DNA from: Luscinia megarhynchos | Lineage: Eukaryota > Chordata > Aves > Passeriformes > Turdidae | Assembly: GCA_034336665.1 (NCBI GenBank) | Contig: JAPFBE010000002.1 | Span: 10,692,406 to 10,756,405 of the forward strand | DNA length: 64,000 nucleotides | Direction: 5' to 3' | Shown: piece by piece, positions 12,840 to 25,224 of the stretch | Position numbering within the stretch: the stretch's first letter is position 1 | Layout: each line of letters opens with the position of its first letter | The notes under the pieces: model-generated | Databases searched by the model: none | What the model was told of the DNA's origin: nothing | The model's input: the letters and a program-made list of their open reading frames with translations, nothing else | Position numbers and translations under genes: made by a program

Positions 12840-13960
12840 GTTAGCGTGCTCTCCCTTAATTAAAAGAACAGCCAACGCCCTGATAGCATCATATTGCTGG
12901 GACAAAACAAAATGATATTATCCACTCGGGCTCTTATCCCAACTGCTGGGTCCATAAAGTGGATTAAGAGGGGAGGGGGGAAGGGCAATTTTGAAAAATA
13001 GTGGTACAATAGCAAGCCTGTGATCTCACCTGATTGAATCTTATCAGCTCTTACCATCACTGTTGTGCTTTCTTTCTTTTTTCTTTCTTCCTCTCCCTCT
13101 TTTCTATAACATATGTTAAACAAAGAAGAAAAAAAAAAGCCTCGCTAGAGCACTTACTGTTATCTTTTTATCCCTTCTAATATGGAAATGCAAAAGTTGT
13201 GACCTGAGAGGTAGCTAACACGGGAATTTAGAAGTTGCACACAGTTATGCTGAGTGCATGATCAAGGTAAAGAGCAAAAACACAGAAAATCTGATTATCA
13301 TAACACGTTGCACAGTGAGAGGCAGACCTCACATAATGTAAAATCAATCCACCTAAATCTCTTTGTAGCCTGAGCTATTTCTGAGATGGGTAGTAAGGCT
13401 TTAGTGTGAGAGTGAGCTCTGTGTGTGAATATGCATGCACTGAATAACCCGCCTGCCTCGGGTGCCATGCTCAGAATGGTTAATTCTCTAATGCACGTGT
13501 ATTTTACTTAGGCCCCTTTTTAAAAGTTTTGGGCTTTCTTGTATATGATTAAAATTGTGGTTTGCAGTGCCAGAGCCAATTTCTTGTTCTGGAGGTGAGG
13601 CTGCAGCTTGCTGTGCTGCAAATGTCACTGGCGAGACATTTGTTAGGGCTGCACTGCATGCCGGTTAATCTGTTTACTTATGCAATGGTGGAAATGTGAC
13701 CTGGCTATTGTGGTGATTAACAGAGTCAAATATCCTCACATTAACTAGTGAGCTGGGCAATCAGGCTGGATTATTGTTACATTCAATTTAAATTACAGTG
13801 GCATGACAGGTCCTGAGGTATTTAGTAACGGATTTCACAGCACAGATATGCTTCATGTGTAATGAATAAACTCTGGAGAGCAACAAAAGGGAAAAAAAAT
13901 AAAATACAAAGGTATTTTATGATCATTGTGAAAAATTTATGGAGTGTAGCTAGCATGAAA
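12840..13960. promoter_or_regulatory. candidate conserved regulatory block
   Basis: Repeat-free sequence rich in transcription-factor-like cores and palindromes: TTAATTAA at 12856-12863, TAACATATGTTA (with a CATATG E-box) at 13107-13118, CAAATGTC...GACATTTG at 13619-13642, ACTAGT at 13744, a SOX-type ATTGTT at 13773 and AATTTAAATT at 13785-13794. A 38-nt pyrimidine-only tract lies at 13068-13105. No frame stays open for long. This texture is typical of conserved noncoding elements around developmental genes, but conservation itself cannot be seen from one sequence. Confidence 0.35.
13619..13642. repeat. 8-bp perfect inverted repeat with 8-bp spacer
   Basis: CAAATGTC at 13619-13626 and GACATTTG at 13635-13642 are exact reverse complements around ACTGGCGA. 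It lies inside the regulatory-looking block and could be a dimeric protein-binding site or a small hairpin. Confidence 0.6.
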
Positions 13961-16900
13961 TTCTATAAAATGAACTGGCTCCAACCAGTCCAACAACAAA
14001 GCACACACTTTTCTTCCTGCTGCTTATGAATTATTATTACTGAGTCCTCCTATGTTTACTCATTAGCATTGAACCCTTTGCAAAACTGTGATTCAAAATT
14101 GAATTCTTCTTAATTGAAAATACCCCCAGTATGCTGGGAGAAAAAATGTAGGGGAAAAATGGCAGCAGCACCACAATAGGCCAGTTAGCTCTGTGATAGT
14201 CAGAGGGGGTGGCTGCTCTGAACTTGAATGTTATTCAGGATTCACAGCCGGACTATACGAGGGAGAGAGCAGGTTGCATTCAAGTTGTTCTGCACACTGA
14301 CATACATATAATTTAAATATTTAGCCACCAGTGTGCTGCTGCAGTGTGTTAGCCCACTAGCACCAGAGTGCATTAATCCTGCTCTCCCTGTGACTTGCTG
14401 ACTTTGACCTGTTTTATGCTCTGTGACTGAATAACACATAGCACTTTGCTTGGGGAAAAAAAAAACCCTAAACAAAACACACTATGATCTCAACACACAT
14501 TGGTTTCAATTAACTTTTAACCATTTGATTGCACTAATTCTAGGCTGTTAGTTAGCTATTGCAGAGCTGGCTGTATTGATTTTGAACAGAATAAACTGAA
14601 GCACGAAACAAAGACTGAATTTTCACAAAATAATTTTCCTTCTTTCTATTTGTTTCATTACTTATTTGCAAATATTTTGCAGAGGCTGTTTTGATACTCA
14701 GAAAGGTTGTGATGAGAAATAAAATACTTTAGTATTTCAGCCAGTATTATCTAGAATTTATTGAAGCCTAAGAGAATGATGCTACAGTACAGAGTTCTTG
14801 AAAAATGTCTTGTATTTAAAAAGTACAGAAAGCTGCAAATAACAAGTGTCAGAAGAGACAAGATTGTGGTTGATGAGGTGTTCAGGTGTTGCTTGGTTCA
14901 TCTTGACTAGGCAAGAACTAATGGAGCCTCACAGGGAAACCCTGACTTTGTGATCTTGCATGTACCAATCATTTAAATGTAATATCAGAACTGAGAGTAC
15001 AATGGAGCTTCCTTAATTTAATTGTATGATGTAAAACCTTTAAAATCAGGGACCATTCTACAAAAGGAATGAGAGAAGAGTGAGACATCTGTGCTGTGGC
15101 TTATGAAGGAAGCTCGTCCTGGTACAAGAATTCAGTAGCAAAAGAAAAATAGCAGATTTTAGGCTCCAGCCTCTAACCTCAAGATGCTGAGTTCAGTTCC
15201 ACCTTGGTCAGAATCACTAAGAGGCCTTCAAATCCAGTCCTCTTTAAGCATCACTCTGAGCTCATCTTTGCATCTCCTGGGTGCTTCTCCATTGCAGGGT
15301 CTCACTGTTGGACACCCTGTGCAAATGTGAGAGTTAAGGAAGAGAATCATGAGGGAAACAGATGCTCACTCAAGCTGGTCTGCACTGGATTGTGACTAAA
15401 AAAAAGTTATTCCTATCTCTAAACTTCTTAGAGCTTCTACATTTTGCATCTAGTAGTTCCTTATTCTGCAGTATATTTTAAAGTACTAGTGGTAAAAAAT
15501 TTTCAAGAAGAATATCCTGAACTCTGGTATGTGTAATTACTGACCATGTAGTCCAGCAATTCCTGCAGTGCTCTGAGCTCCCATTAAACTGTAGAGGAAC
15601 AACAGGAGGAACAAATATCTCTTGTGTTGCAATCTGCCTTGCACATCCCCATTGTAAAATGCAGCTTTCTCTAATGTCTATGGAATAATAATGTGGAAAT
15701 CAAGAGATTTCTAAAACACTTGGTTCAGCCAGGCACACTCTTTAGCTACAGTCATGTGCAGCTCCCCATCTGGCAAGATGCAGCTGCTGAGCTTTCTGCT
15801 ACTGAGTCCTGTATAAAACTCAACACCTGTCGAAGGGTTTTTTCATATGAAGAAAGGTGTATTTTTAAAATATTTATTCAGAAGAGGTCAGCATGCTGTC
15901 AGCACTGAAATTTTACACTTCATCAACCTTAGTGTTGTAGTTATGGCTGTAAAATATTCCCTTCCCATTTAGAATTTCCAGGCAACAGCATTTTGCTAAA
16001 ATATGTTCATTTGCTGCCCACTCCTCTCAAACCAGTTTGTCACAGCACACAGATGAGTCTGAGGAGCTAAGTCCAGCATTCAGCTCAGCTGTTTTTGTAG
16101 ACAGTGATGAGAATGGGTCATTTTGCCATTTCACCCTTAGGCAGTCCCCATTGCTGAAGACTTTCAGCATCCTCCCTCCCTCCAACTGCCACATGAGATA
16201 AAGTGGGAGGATGCAGGATGATATGGTTCTCCTACCAATCAATAGCCTCAAAAGTATGTGCAAGAGTCATCTGACCAGAGAGTTACTTCTGTGTAGGAGG
16301 CACAGATAGAGTGCCAAATAGCAGATGCTTATTGAAGATTCTAATGATTTTAGCTGGAGAATGGATCCCCAGGTCCCTTAATTCTGCAGACTCTTCCTTT
16401 AGAAAATAGCAATAAATAAATCTTATGCTTTCCCTCTGTTCAAACTTAACTTTAGGGCTTTTCTGCCTCCCCATGACATAAAATGATATGGTTCCACTAT
16501 GCAAAACAAGAACATTATGCATTATCTGGCCTCCTGTGTCCAGGACATACTCACTCAACCCAGAACTATCCTGTCACATCAGTAAAGTTAGTAACCTCAG
16601 GTGACCAAAGCATTAATACTTTATTTGTTTGAGTCAGCTGTGTATCACACCTACTGCCTATAGAAGACAATATAAAGCAGTTTTGTTAAGAAGCAGGAAA
16701 CCTGTGAGAAAGATACACTAATACAGTAATCTGAATTATGCACAAAACATGCATGGCATAGAAATATATTTGTGATCCTTATTTCAGATGACCTCTCTGC
16801 AGTAAATAGCAGCAATCTTCTAAAAGGGAGACACAAAAAGAACCCCCAGCAGTCCCCTCATTTAGAGCCCAGTGACTCACTTGGTTGACTGAGATAGTTG

Positions 16901-17504
16901 CTGAGATTGCATAAAGATAGATGGTTAAAGAAAATGATGGAAGTAAATTTTCAATGAAAGCATAACCTTTTCCATCTTGCTATAAATTCTGTCTAGAGCA
17001 TAAATCAGTATCAGTTACATGCTTTAAACCAGCAGCTCCCCAATTGGGAACACAATGCCCTCCCCCTTGCACATTTTAAAGGACATGGCACTATGTAGGG
17101 AGAGCAATAATTTCCTGAAGATTCATGAGCAAGGTAATTTGACATACCTGGTGCTGCCCAAGCCCAAGTTTAGGTTACTATAAATAAAAAGGAAAGAGTT
17201 TGTCTAGGCTGCTGTGTGTGTGGTGCCGAGGCATTCAGAAGAGTCAGTTGCTGTGGGCATCCAGTTCATATGCTCTGAAGCATCACATTTCACTGGGATG
17301 CTTGACAACAGAAAAGTTTGCAAATGTTGTTCAGTATTTGGAAAGAGCCTGGAGTCACTGCAAACATTTGAGAAGGTGACAGTAATGTCTTTAAAGGGCT
17401 TCTTGTCTTAGCAAGGGTATTTCTTATCATTTATATAGTAAAACCATTCTTTGGATGTCAGCAGAACGGACTGACTGTTGGCTGAAGACTGACTTTGAGG
17501 GCTG
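13961..17504. other. AT-rich sequence with nothing recognised
   Basis: Unique sequence. The first 500 bases continue the repeat-poor, regulatory-looking texture of the preceding block. Open frames of 61-91 codons show no domains. No RNA gene or transposon is recognised. Confidence 0.5.
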
Positions 17505-17600
17505 CTTTGGTTTGGATTAGATCCAATCTAGTCCATGGGAGGAGGAGTGGGGGTGGGGGAGGGGAAATTGCACCAGGTTGCTTAATTAATCCGGATGCTT
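17505..17600. promoter_or_regulatory. homeodomain cores plus G-quadruplex cluster
   Basis: Within 96 bp are GGATTA (the K50 homeodomain core TAATCC on the other strand) at 17514-17519, a G-run block at 17537-17564 (GGG, GGGGG, GGGGG, GGGG with loops of about 9, 1 and 1), TTAATTAA at 17582-17589, a forward TAATCC at 17587-17592 and the palindrome ATCCGGAT at 17589-17596. TTAATTAA and ATCCGGAT overlap by one base. The motif names come from known factor families (OTX/PITX and Antennapedia-class homeodomains). Their use here is inferred. Confidence 0.35.
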
Positions 17601-20600
17601 TGCTCATTATACCTTGAACTTCCTCAGAGGACAGGAACAAACTAGCTTGCTCAGAGTAAAATGAGTATAACATCAACAAAAAGCAAAAGGGGGGTGTGGG
17701 GTGGAATTATTTAGAGTGGTGAGCCTGTATCTGAACAGATAAAAATGCAAGGCAAAATCTTCTTAGGCTTGTGTGAAATGTGAAAAGTAGACACATAAGG
17801 GTGTGCAAACATCTGCACATATATCTGTGCAGTGATATACATTACCACCCTGCCTAAATGTGGTGAAGGATGAAGCAGAACCCTTTGTTGACACTTTTGC
17901 CCTCAGAATCAGTCAGAGGACTCATACAATTCCAGAGTGCAGGCTCTGCACCTCTGCATCCCAAGTGGCCATGCAAATTCTCCTACTACAAAAAAAAAAG
18001 GGGCTGCTGGACAACCTTCTTCCTACTTCCTGGAGAGGGTGAGTCTGCTGTGGGAAGCCTGCTTTGAACCTCCCAGAGATGGCACAGAATCTTGGGACTG
18101 CCTGACACAAAGCCTCCAAGATCAGCAAAGGTGTAGGTGATCCACTCTTCAGGGATACAAGGTTTGTTTAGAGATGGTGAGATAGTCTTAAAAAGCCCCC
18201 AAAACCACGAGAATGGATGGAGATGACAGTTACAGAAATAAAATCTGTGGAATTTACATGCATCTGCAGGAGTAATTCCCATATTAAAGTTGTTCCTGAG
18301 TATTAAATAATTTGGCCACCAACAAGCAAAGTCCAGAACTCTTCTCTGACTCATCATATTAGTGAAAGGACACTTCTGGACATCAGTCTAGCAGCACTTC
18401 CAAGAGTTTGATGTCAAATGTAGACAGATAAGAGGCAATCTCCACACCTGTGAGTCCAGGTTAGGTAAAGCAGATTTTGAAGCACCATGCCTTTAGGGCT
18501 GCCTGGGTCTCCCTATCTATGTTTGAGCTAGATTGGCAGAGGCAAGAGATGGCAAACTAACATCAGAATAGACTGGGGGAAAGAAAGGAAGGTAGGCCTC
18601 TAGTGTATAAATCTTACTTAAAAATAAATTTAACAGAGAAATTATCCTAAAAAAAAGGCAAAAAATTAGCCTGTCACCTCACTTTGCACTTTTACCCAGA
18701 AAATGCATACCTAGAGGACTAAAACCACACAGCTTCAGACTACACTGTTTGCCTCATGGTGGTTCACAATGGGAAGTGGGCATCCCCTCAGAAGCCATAA
18801 GACGTGTGTTTAAGGATCAAAAATATCAGTGGATTTAGGAGGATTTGAATTCTTTTAGTTTCTGTCACTCTTCTCTGCTGATTGCTGCCAAAGAACTAAT
18901 GAATATGAGTGGAAAATACAGCATGGGACACACAAAGATGAATCGAATACAACCTTCTCTGTTGCAGCATCCTCTGTGCAGCATATCTTGCACTTACATG
19001 GAAGAATTAAAATAATTAGCATGATGAGATTTATTGGCCAACAAATGAGGACAGCAAGAGGATTCTGTGTGTCTGAGGCCTTCCAACCATTTTCTTCTCT
19101 GGGGATGGAAGGATTTCAGATAGGCAGGTGTCAACCACCAGCACAGCACCAGAAAAAGGACAGTGTCCCTTTTACACAGACTTGCTGTTCACTTAAAGAT
19201 CCTATTTATTTACTGTATATCTTTTACTTGTCCCCTCCCAGTTCCTTTCTGGTAGCTTGTTTTTCATATTCCACATTTCCTCAAGATCACAGTACTTGCA
19301 ATGAATTAGTATAATATACTAGTATAATAAAGCTGGTTTCATCACTGGTTTCATAATTTTGTTTGTGAATTTTCACTTGAAGCCTTCACCAAAACCTTCC
19401 CACTGTTATCTTTTCTGAGGAACAAAGCCACTGAAAAACATCACACCTGGAGCAGTAGGAAACTACTAAGTCATGATCATTCCTCTTCAAGGCCAGCAAT
19501 TAGTGTCAGTGTTCCTAAAATTTGTGAATAAGGTTCTCTGAAAATATTTGTGTAACTGTGACTTCAGTAGGATCAATTTTGATCATACACTGGTGTAAAT
19601 CCATGGAGTTGAATGGAGTTGGTCCTGATTTACAACGAGGAGAGCCAAGACAAGCATGCCTTTCTTTGTTTTATTTTGTTCCTTACTTTTTTTCCCTGCT
19701 GTAAACATTGATCTAACTGAGAGTGTAGAAACATGAATTTCCCTCTATCTGCCCCAGGCTTAGATGATTTTACTATTTTCACAACAAAGTATATTTTAAA
19801 ATTATGAATAATGTTTCTTCCTGCAGTAACCCACCTTTCCTTATCACTGTGAGTAGCAAAGTATCTATTTGATAGAAACTCACAAAGTGGGTTGGTAGTG
19901 GGGAGACCTAACCCTGCACACCAGGTACACTTGAAATACCTCTTCATTAACAAAGGTCACACACACATGGCTGCTCTGGGACACAACCTGATCAGATGCC
20001 TAAGTGCAACTAACAAACAGTATTGCAGATAAACCTTAGTGTGGAAGTTTATACAGAACTGCCTGCTAAAAATATTTTGAAAAAGCACCCTGCATATGGA
20101 CTCAGGGGTTTTCAATACACTTAGAAATAGAGACAAGAAAGCTGTGCTGTTGGGATCTATAAAATTTGCATATAAATATAGAATCTCCTTTTGCTGTCTT
20201 TCACTCTTCCACTCACAATGCAGATTTTTTTTTCTTTTACACACATACTCAAACCTTTAGTCTGCAGTATTTTTATATTATTATAGTGAATTTTATCATA
20301 GTATCTGATGCGTCTGAAGACTAATTTTCTTCTTTCTCGAAAGTCTGGGATGTTTAATTTTTTCCAACCTTAATCAAAATAAATATTTTTCTACCCTTAG
20401 TTTTTTCACGTCTCCTTCATTCCTTGCTCCTTTTACCTGTGCTATGAGAGTGCCATCTGTGTGGCCCTAACATGAGAGCTTGGTAGGAATTCTGAGACAG
20501 TTTTGAGATGGGTGAAAATGAATTTGTCCAGCCTCAGTTCTAGTGTTAATTAAATGTATTGAATGAACGGTGCCTTTTGCTGTTAATAGATGAATGATCA

Positions 20601-21306
20601 CCTTGGGAAACTCCTCTTTTATAACCAAAGAAGAACATGTTCCCTGAGGTTGCTGTGCCATTTTTAAAAAGTGATATTTAACATTGCTACAAGCAATTTG
20701 TTGTTTAAAAGAACTGATTAGCACAGTTGTTGTCCATCACAGTATGCTATGCTCCCAGTGTTAAAACATTAGCCAAGTGCTATCCTATAACCATTAAACT
20801 ACCTTCAGTTTCAATCAGTTTTCTAACACAGCCGGATTAAGAAAGTTCTGTTTACCCAAATGGGATAAGGTGACTGACCAGATGTTCTGATTTTAAAAGA
20901 TCTGTTGGTGTCCTAGTGATTTCCGCTGGGACATTGAATTGTCCCAGATTTTCCTGCTGAGAGCTTGAGCAGCACAAAAGTTGCTTGCAAGGTAAAGCCC
21001 CTTTAGCCACTAAGGAGTTTGGAAAGAAGGATTAAAGGAGGATCCCCCTCCAAGTGTTGAAGATTCATCCAATGTGGTTCAAATTATACATGAGTTATTA
21101 TAAATAACTGTCATGGTTTCCTTTGCTGGAGAAAAGCTACAGAAAAAAAGAGAAAATGCAAAAACCCCCTACTCTGAGCATAGAGCAACTTAAGGAAAAC
21201 AGGCTGCTTTTCCCTGATGTAGATATATTGCCCACACTACATGCAGAATGCTGTGGAATTCCTAATATACTTTGCTTGGTGGTGGTTTCTGTGTCTCTGT
21301 GTGTAT
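17601..21306. other. AT-rich sequence with nothing recognised
   Basis: Unique sequence. A G-rich patch near 17689-17703 has too few G-runs for a good quadruplex. The 123-codon minus frame at 17986-18357 and the 107-codon minus frame at 19630-19953 have no recognisable domain and no splice context. Confidence 0.5.
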
Positions 21307-21375
21307 AAGGAGAAAGGGAGGAGGGCAAGGGGGAAGGAAAAAGAGAGAGAGGGAGAAAAAGAAAGAGAGAGGAAA
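21307..21375 (+). repeat. 69-nt polypurine tract
   Basis: Every base from 21307 to 21375 is A or G except a single C at 21326. GAGAGA and GGGAGG units are mixed. Such tracts can form triplex (H-DNA) structures and are length-variable. It causes the long open frames on both strands around 21.1-21.6 kb. Confidence 0.8.
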
Positions 21376-22139
21376 TCCTCTTTGTCCTGTGAAGTGCATC
21401 ACACAGACCTCCTGTGTTGTAATGTAAAACCGCCGGGGTGGCTAGAATGACCATATGCTGTGAATGTGAGTGCTGTGCCTGTTTAAATGTAAATTCACTC
21501 TGTATCAGAATAAAAGAATATCTGTTTAATATGGAATGAAGGCAGTTTGGCAGGATATGCACTACTTCAGGTAAGCCAGAATAAACAGCAGCATTGATTA
21601 AAAGGAGCCCCCTATTCTGCACCTGTCACGTTCACCTCCTTTGCCACAAAGGCCTCGCTGGTTTATTTACCTGTAGAGCTGTTATAATATTTTGCTTTCT
21701 AAAGAGATTTGGAAGCCACCTGCCGTACCTTTGGCATTTCTTTAACAACAAAGCACTCCAGGCTCAAGTGCAAGAGCCCATTGTTCTGCTCCCCAACATG
21801 GCAAAGAAGATGAATCCAGAAGCACAGGATCCAAACAGAAATTATTATTGATTTAATCACATAATCAGCAGCAAACACTTCAGGCTAAGATAGCAAATCC
21901 ATAACAGCCTGCCCACATAACCACCCTTACAAATTTACCAGCAAACCACTGCGCACACTTAGCAAACAAGAAGAGCAAGGGTCACCTTCACTTGGCGGAA
22001 AAATATTGACATTCCTAAAGCTTAAATATGTTTTGAGTTAAGTGTTATCAATCAGTGATAAGAGTTGAATGTCTGTTAAACATAACTACATTGGCAGAAG
22101 GATTATAGAATGCTTTCTTGCCATAATCTAGAAGCATCT
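21376..22139. other. unique sequence with nothing recognised
   Basis: Repeat-poor sequence of mixed composition between the polypurine tract and the next regulatory-looking block. No exon or RNA gene is recognised. Confidence 0.5.
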
Positions 22140-22980
22140 TTCAGACAAAACTCTGCTTGAAATCAATTGTGCACAAGGAGCTGCCTGCTGAGACCCATTC
22201 AGTGACATACAAAGGAAGAGAGAGTCTCCCTGTGATCTTTAACCATAACCGGTTATCTAATGAGACCAGGGCTTTAATTTCTTTTCACATCAAACATAGA
22301 ATCAATGCTCTGGATTCAACAATGTGTGTAAACAGGCCGTGAAGCCATCTCTTCAGATGGCAGCCAATTCAGCCTTCCAAGCCCCCTGGCATATTTATTT
22401 CAGTGAATCCCCCTTTAGTTCCAGGTAACTGCTTCCATCATATTGCTGCTGGCTCCCTCTGCACGGATGGCAAGGCGAGCTTCCTCTTGTCAGGCACCTT
22501 CCACTGGCACTGTGAAACCTGGGCAGCTGACTCTGGTAGAAACACTGCAAAAAGTATTTTCAGGCTTCTTCTTTAATCAGTTTAGCAACCCTGTCTCGAT
22601 TTTAAAAATTACTACAGGCAAAGGGTGTTACAGTTCATGTTCCCTTCCTATCTTGCCATCAAATGGCAGGATGCTGCCTTCACTCAGACAAAACTCTGGT
22701 AACATCACTGTAGTTTACTTTAGAATTACACTGGCATAACAGGTGACAACCTGGTGCAAATGTTTAGAGCAAATATCGGCTGGGAAAGCCTAGTGGCATT
22801 CCAGAGAGGATTAAAATTTCGTTCAGCAAACTGATTCATTCAGGCCTTGTCCTGCTTGGGATATTTACAAAGGGGGCTTTTTGTTTGAAAAGAGGGAATT
22901 TTAAAGCATCAGTGTTTGTTCGTAAAGATTTTGAAATTTTTTTCTGCACATAACAGGGAAGATAACATGAAGACAACATC
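22140..22980. promoter_or_regulatory. candidate conserved regulatory block with a Grainyhead-type site
   Basis: Repeat-free and higher in complexity than its flanks. It contains ATAACCGGTTAT at 22245-22256, a perfect 12-bp palindrome whose centre AACCGGTT (22247-22254) is the known Grainyhead-like (GRHL) binding consensus. The 98-codon plus frame at 22443-22739 has no domain and no splice context, so a noncoding role is preferred. Conservation cannot be tested here. Confidence 0.35.
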
Positions 22981-23739
22981 TCTGGCAGCCTGGCCTAAAT
23001 AAAGAAAAAGATTTTCCTAAATTTTATGCTGCTATTCTTTGTCTTTATTGAGGATAGTGGATGGCCCTGTTGTGTGGCTCTACACCAACCTCTCTACTGT
23101 GTCAGGCTGTGCCATCTTGCTGCCCATAGGCTGTGCCTGCCCCCAGGCCTGCTTCTGCATCACGTGTTGACATCTCTGTGCTTGATAACTGCTGGCTTAA
23201 AGCACTCCTGCTACAAAAACTAAGAGACCATGAGCTTCAGCCATCAACTTGGATTCAAACTGGTTCATCTATAAATCAGGGATCAATTAGTACCACATAA
23301 AAGCTTACCTGCCTTTATATTTTCATGTAATAAATTTTCAGTAACACATGATAATCACACCTAAAAAAAAATACAGTAGCAAATCACTTGATTGAATACC
23401 TCGGAGTGTGCTTGGGAAGGCAGAAACTGGAAGTATCGATACATAACAAAAGTATATTGGAACAAATCATGCTTTGCAGACAAATAGATTGCTGCTTTGA
23501 ACCCCTCTGGGCTTTGATTGTTGAAACAGATTTGAGAGTTCAGACTTTTTTTTAGCTGGAAAACACCAGATAGTGGGCAGATATTAAAGGAGGGGTAAAA
23601 TCAGAGTTTCTCCTCCCAGCACTTTCCCTCAAGACTCATGGCTTTGCTCCCCAGTCAAAGCTGCTTTGACTGCACCACTGTTCCAGAACAGGGTAGGAGC
23701 GGGACCCCAGCTGTTCAACGCTGCATTGTTTTAACCAAG
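22981..23739. other. unique sequence up to the LTR insertion site
   Basis: AT-rich unique DNA ending in CCAAG at 23735-23739, which is the proposed left target-site duplication of the adjoining element. Nothing else is recognised. Confidence 0.5.
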
Positions 23740-24960
23740 TGTCATGGTGTGACTTGGGTTTGCCAATTTTAATATATTTAGTTTCCTTTAGAGATAGGAT
23801 TTAGGAGCAGTGGCAAGGCAGGCTTAAAACTTTAAAGGGTGTAAGAAGAAATTTATTAATAACACAAAAAGAATTCGGAATAAAATTTCTAGATTATTCC
23901 CTCCTCCCCCTGCCTTCATTCCACATTTTCTAACAACAACATACAGAAAACACTTCAGTCAGTTATCTATTTAAATAATCATTTCAGTTCACTCTAGAGA
24001 GAAAAGTCCTTTTCTTAGTTATGTCTTAGGGGGTGCCTTCACCTTCACAATCCACATCCGCCTGGGAAAATATTGCAGATTATGACTCTTCTCCCATTTT
24101 TCACAGTCCTTCCAGAGCTGTGCTATGGGTTATGTTACACAATTGGGGTATCACTTTTAAAGGCAAGCTGCTGAAAAACAAAATTCTCTTCATCTCTTTT
24201 TCTATTAAATGTCTCTGTCCATATTTTCAGTCCCAAAACAGAGAGCCCCACTTCGTCAAAGCAAAAAGGTCTTCTTTTCAAGCACTTAAGCCTCCCCAAG
24301 TATATTTCACAGTTTAAAAGAATTTTAGTGTAGTCACAATCCCCTCATAGCCCCACAAAAAAGGTTTTCAGCTACTCATCAGTTGCATCTTTTCAATCTC
24401 TTCCCATCAGGAACTTTATCTTCATTCCGCTGACTTCTATAGACTCCATGCTTTATTTCTTCTAATTCAGGGGAGCTCAGGAGATCGAGAATCTTATCCA
24501 GGCATTAAAAGAGTTACAATTACATCCAGAACGTGAAGAAGCCACATGGTCAGCTGGAGGCTTCTTCTCTCAGAACAGGGCGGGGGAAGGGAGAGCCTTT
24601 GGTGGCTCCCCGATCCCTCTGGCTCGGCCACACCATGTGGAGAGGGGGAGGCCGAGCCGAGCCGAGGGGAGCCGGGGCCACCAGGGCCAGGGCAGGGGCC
24701 GAGGGCAGGGCTGGGGGCTGGGGCCCAGCCAGAGCCACCTTACCTCCGGAGAGGCCGGAGGCCGAAAGAGAATAGCCCACCCTCCACCAATGTGATTTAT
24801 GAAAGCAAAACAACTCTCTCGTTGGCCACCTGGGAAGCCAACCACCGAATCAGCCTCCGACTGGTCCCCGCATCCCACAGGGGAAGCTCCCAGAGAGGGG
24901 ACAGCCCTCCTGCTCCCTCAGACGGCTCCGCCTCACACCCTTCCACGTGGAACCAGCACA
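23740..24960 (-). mobile_element. probable solo LTR of an endogenous retrovirus, about 1.2 kb
   Basis: The segment starts TGTCATGGTG and ends CCAGCACA, so both ends fit TG...CA. CCAAG immediately precedes it (23735-23739) and immediately follows it (24961-24965), a 5-bp target-site duplication. The two ends, each read inward, are TGTCATGGTG and TGTGCTGGTT, which match at 7 of 10 positions as LTR termini often do. I favour the minus strand because its 5' end, TGTGCTGGTT, resembles starts of avian LTRs I recall, and because AATAAA lies near its 3' end (plus-strand TTTATT near 23850). The first third on that strand (24560-24930) is a CpG- and G-rich core. No gag, pol or env sequence is attached. 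Open frames inside (for example 24546-25079) are by-products of GC richness. The family is not identified, and a chance 5-bp match at the ends is possible. Confidence 0.6.
24674..24723 (+). other. G-quadruplex-prone G-run cluster inside the LTR
   Basis: At least seven G-runs of three or more occur with loops of one to seven bases: 24674-24677, 24684-24686, 24690-24692, 24695-24698, 24703-24705, 24708-24710, 24713-24717 and 24720-24723. This is the most G-dense part of the window and lies in the probable promoter half of the LTR. Confidence 0.7.
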
Positions 24961-25224
24961 CCAAGGAAGAGTTGAGAAGCTGGAAAAGCAGTATTGTCTG
25001 CCTTTGTGGTGTATGGTGGTGTGAACAGGTTGATTCTGCGAGACCTGAATCCCAATGGGGAGGCACCTCAGAGCGGTGAGGTAAGGGGGAGAGTCAAGTG
25101 GAGGATTCACAAGGCTGGGAGAAGAAGTCTGTGTGATTGAAAGTGGCCCAAAGACTAAGCTCAGAAGCAATTCAGATCCTTGCTCCTTTTACACACAGTG
25201 CTGAGCAGGCTCTTTCACAGTATG
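24961..25224. other. spacer between the two LTR-like elements
   Basis: 264 bp of mixed composition starting with the CCAAG duplication of the left element and ending with the GTATG duplication of the right one. It has some CpG (ctgcgagacc, gagcggtgagg). It could be host DNA or a piece of retroviral internal sequence. No primer-binding site or protein motif is recognised. Confidence 0.4.

Noticed and set aside
12970..12985. G-run block GGGGAGGGGGGAAGGG as a quadruplex
   Set aside because: Only three separated G-runs, below the four-run rule.
21137..21622. 161-codon minus frame
   Set aside because: It spans the polypurine tract, which removes stops; the low-complexity SLFLFLPLSLFPSPLP stretch is its translation. 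No domain.
24546..25079. 177-codon plus frame and overlapping minus frames
   Set aside because: They lie in the GC-rich core of the probable LTR and its spacer, have no domains, and are open in several frames because stop codons are rare in GC-rich DNA.
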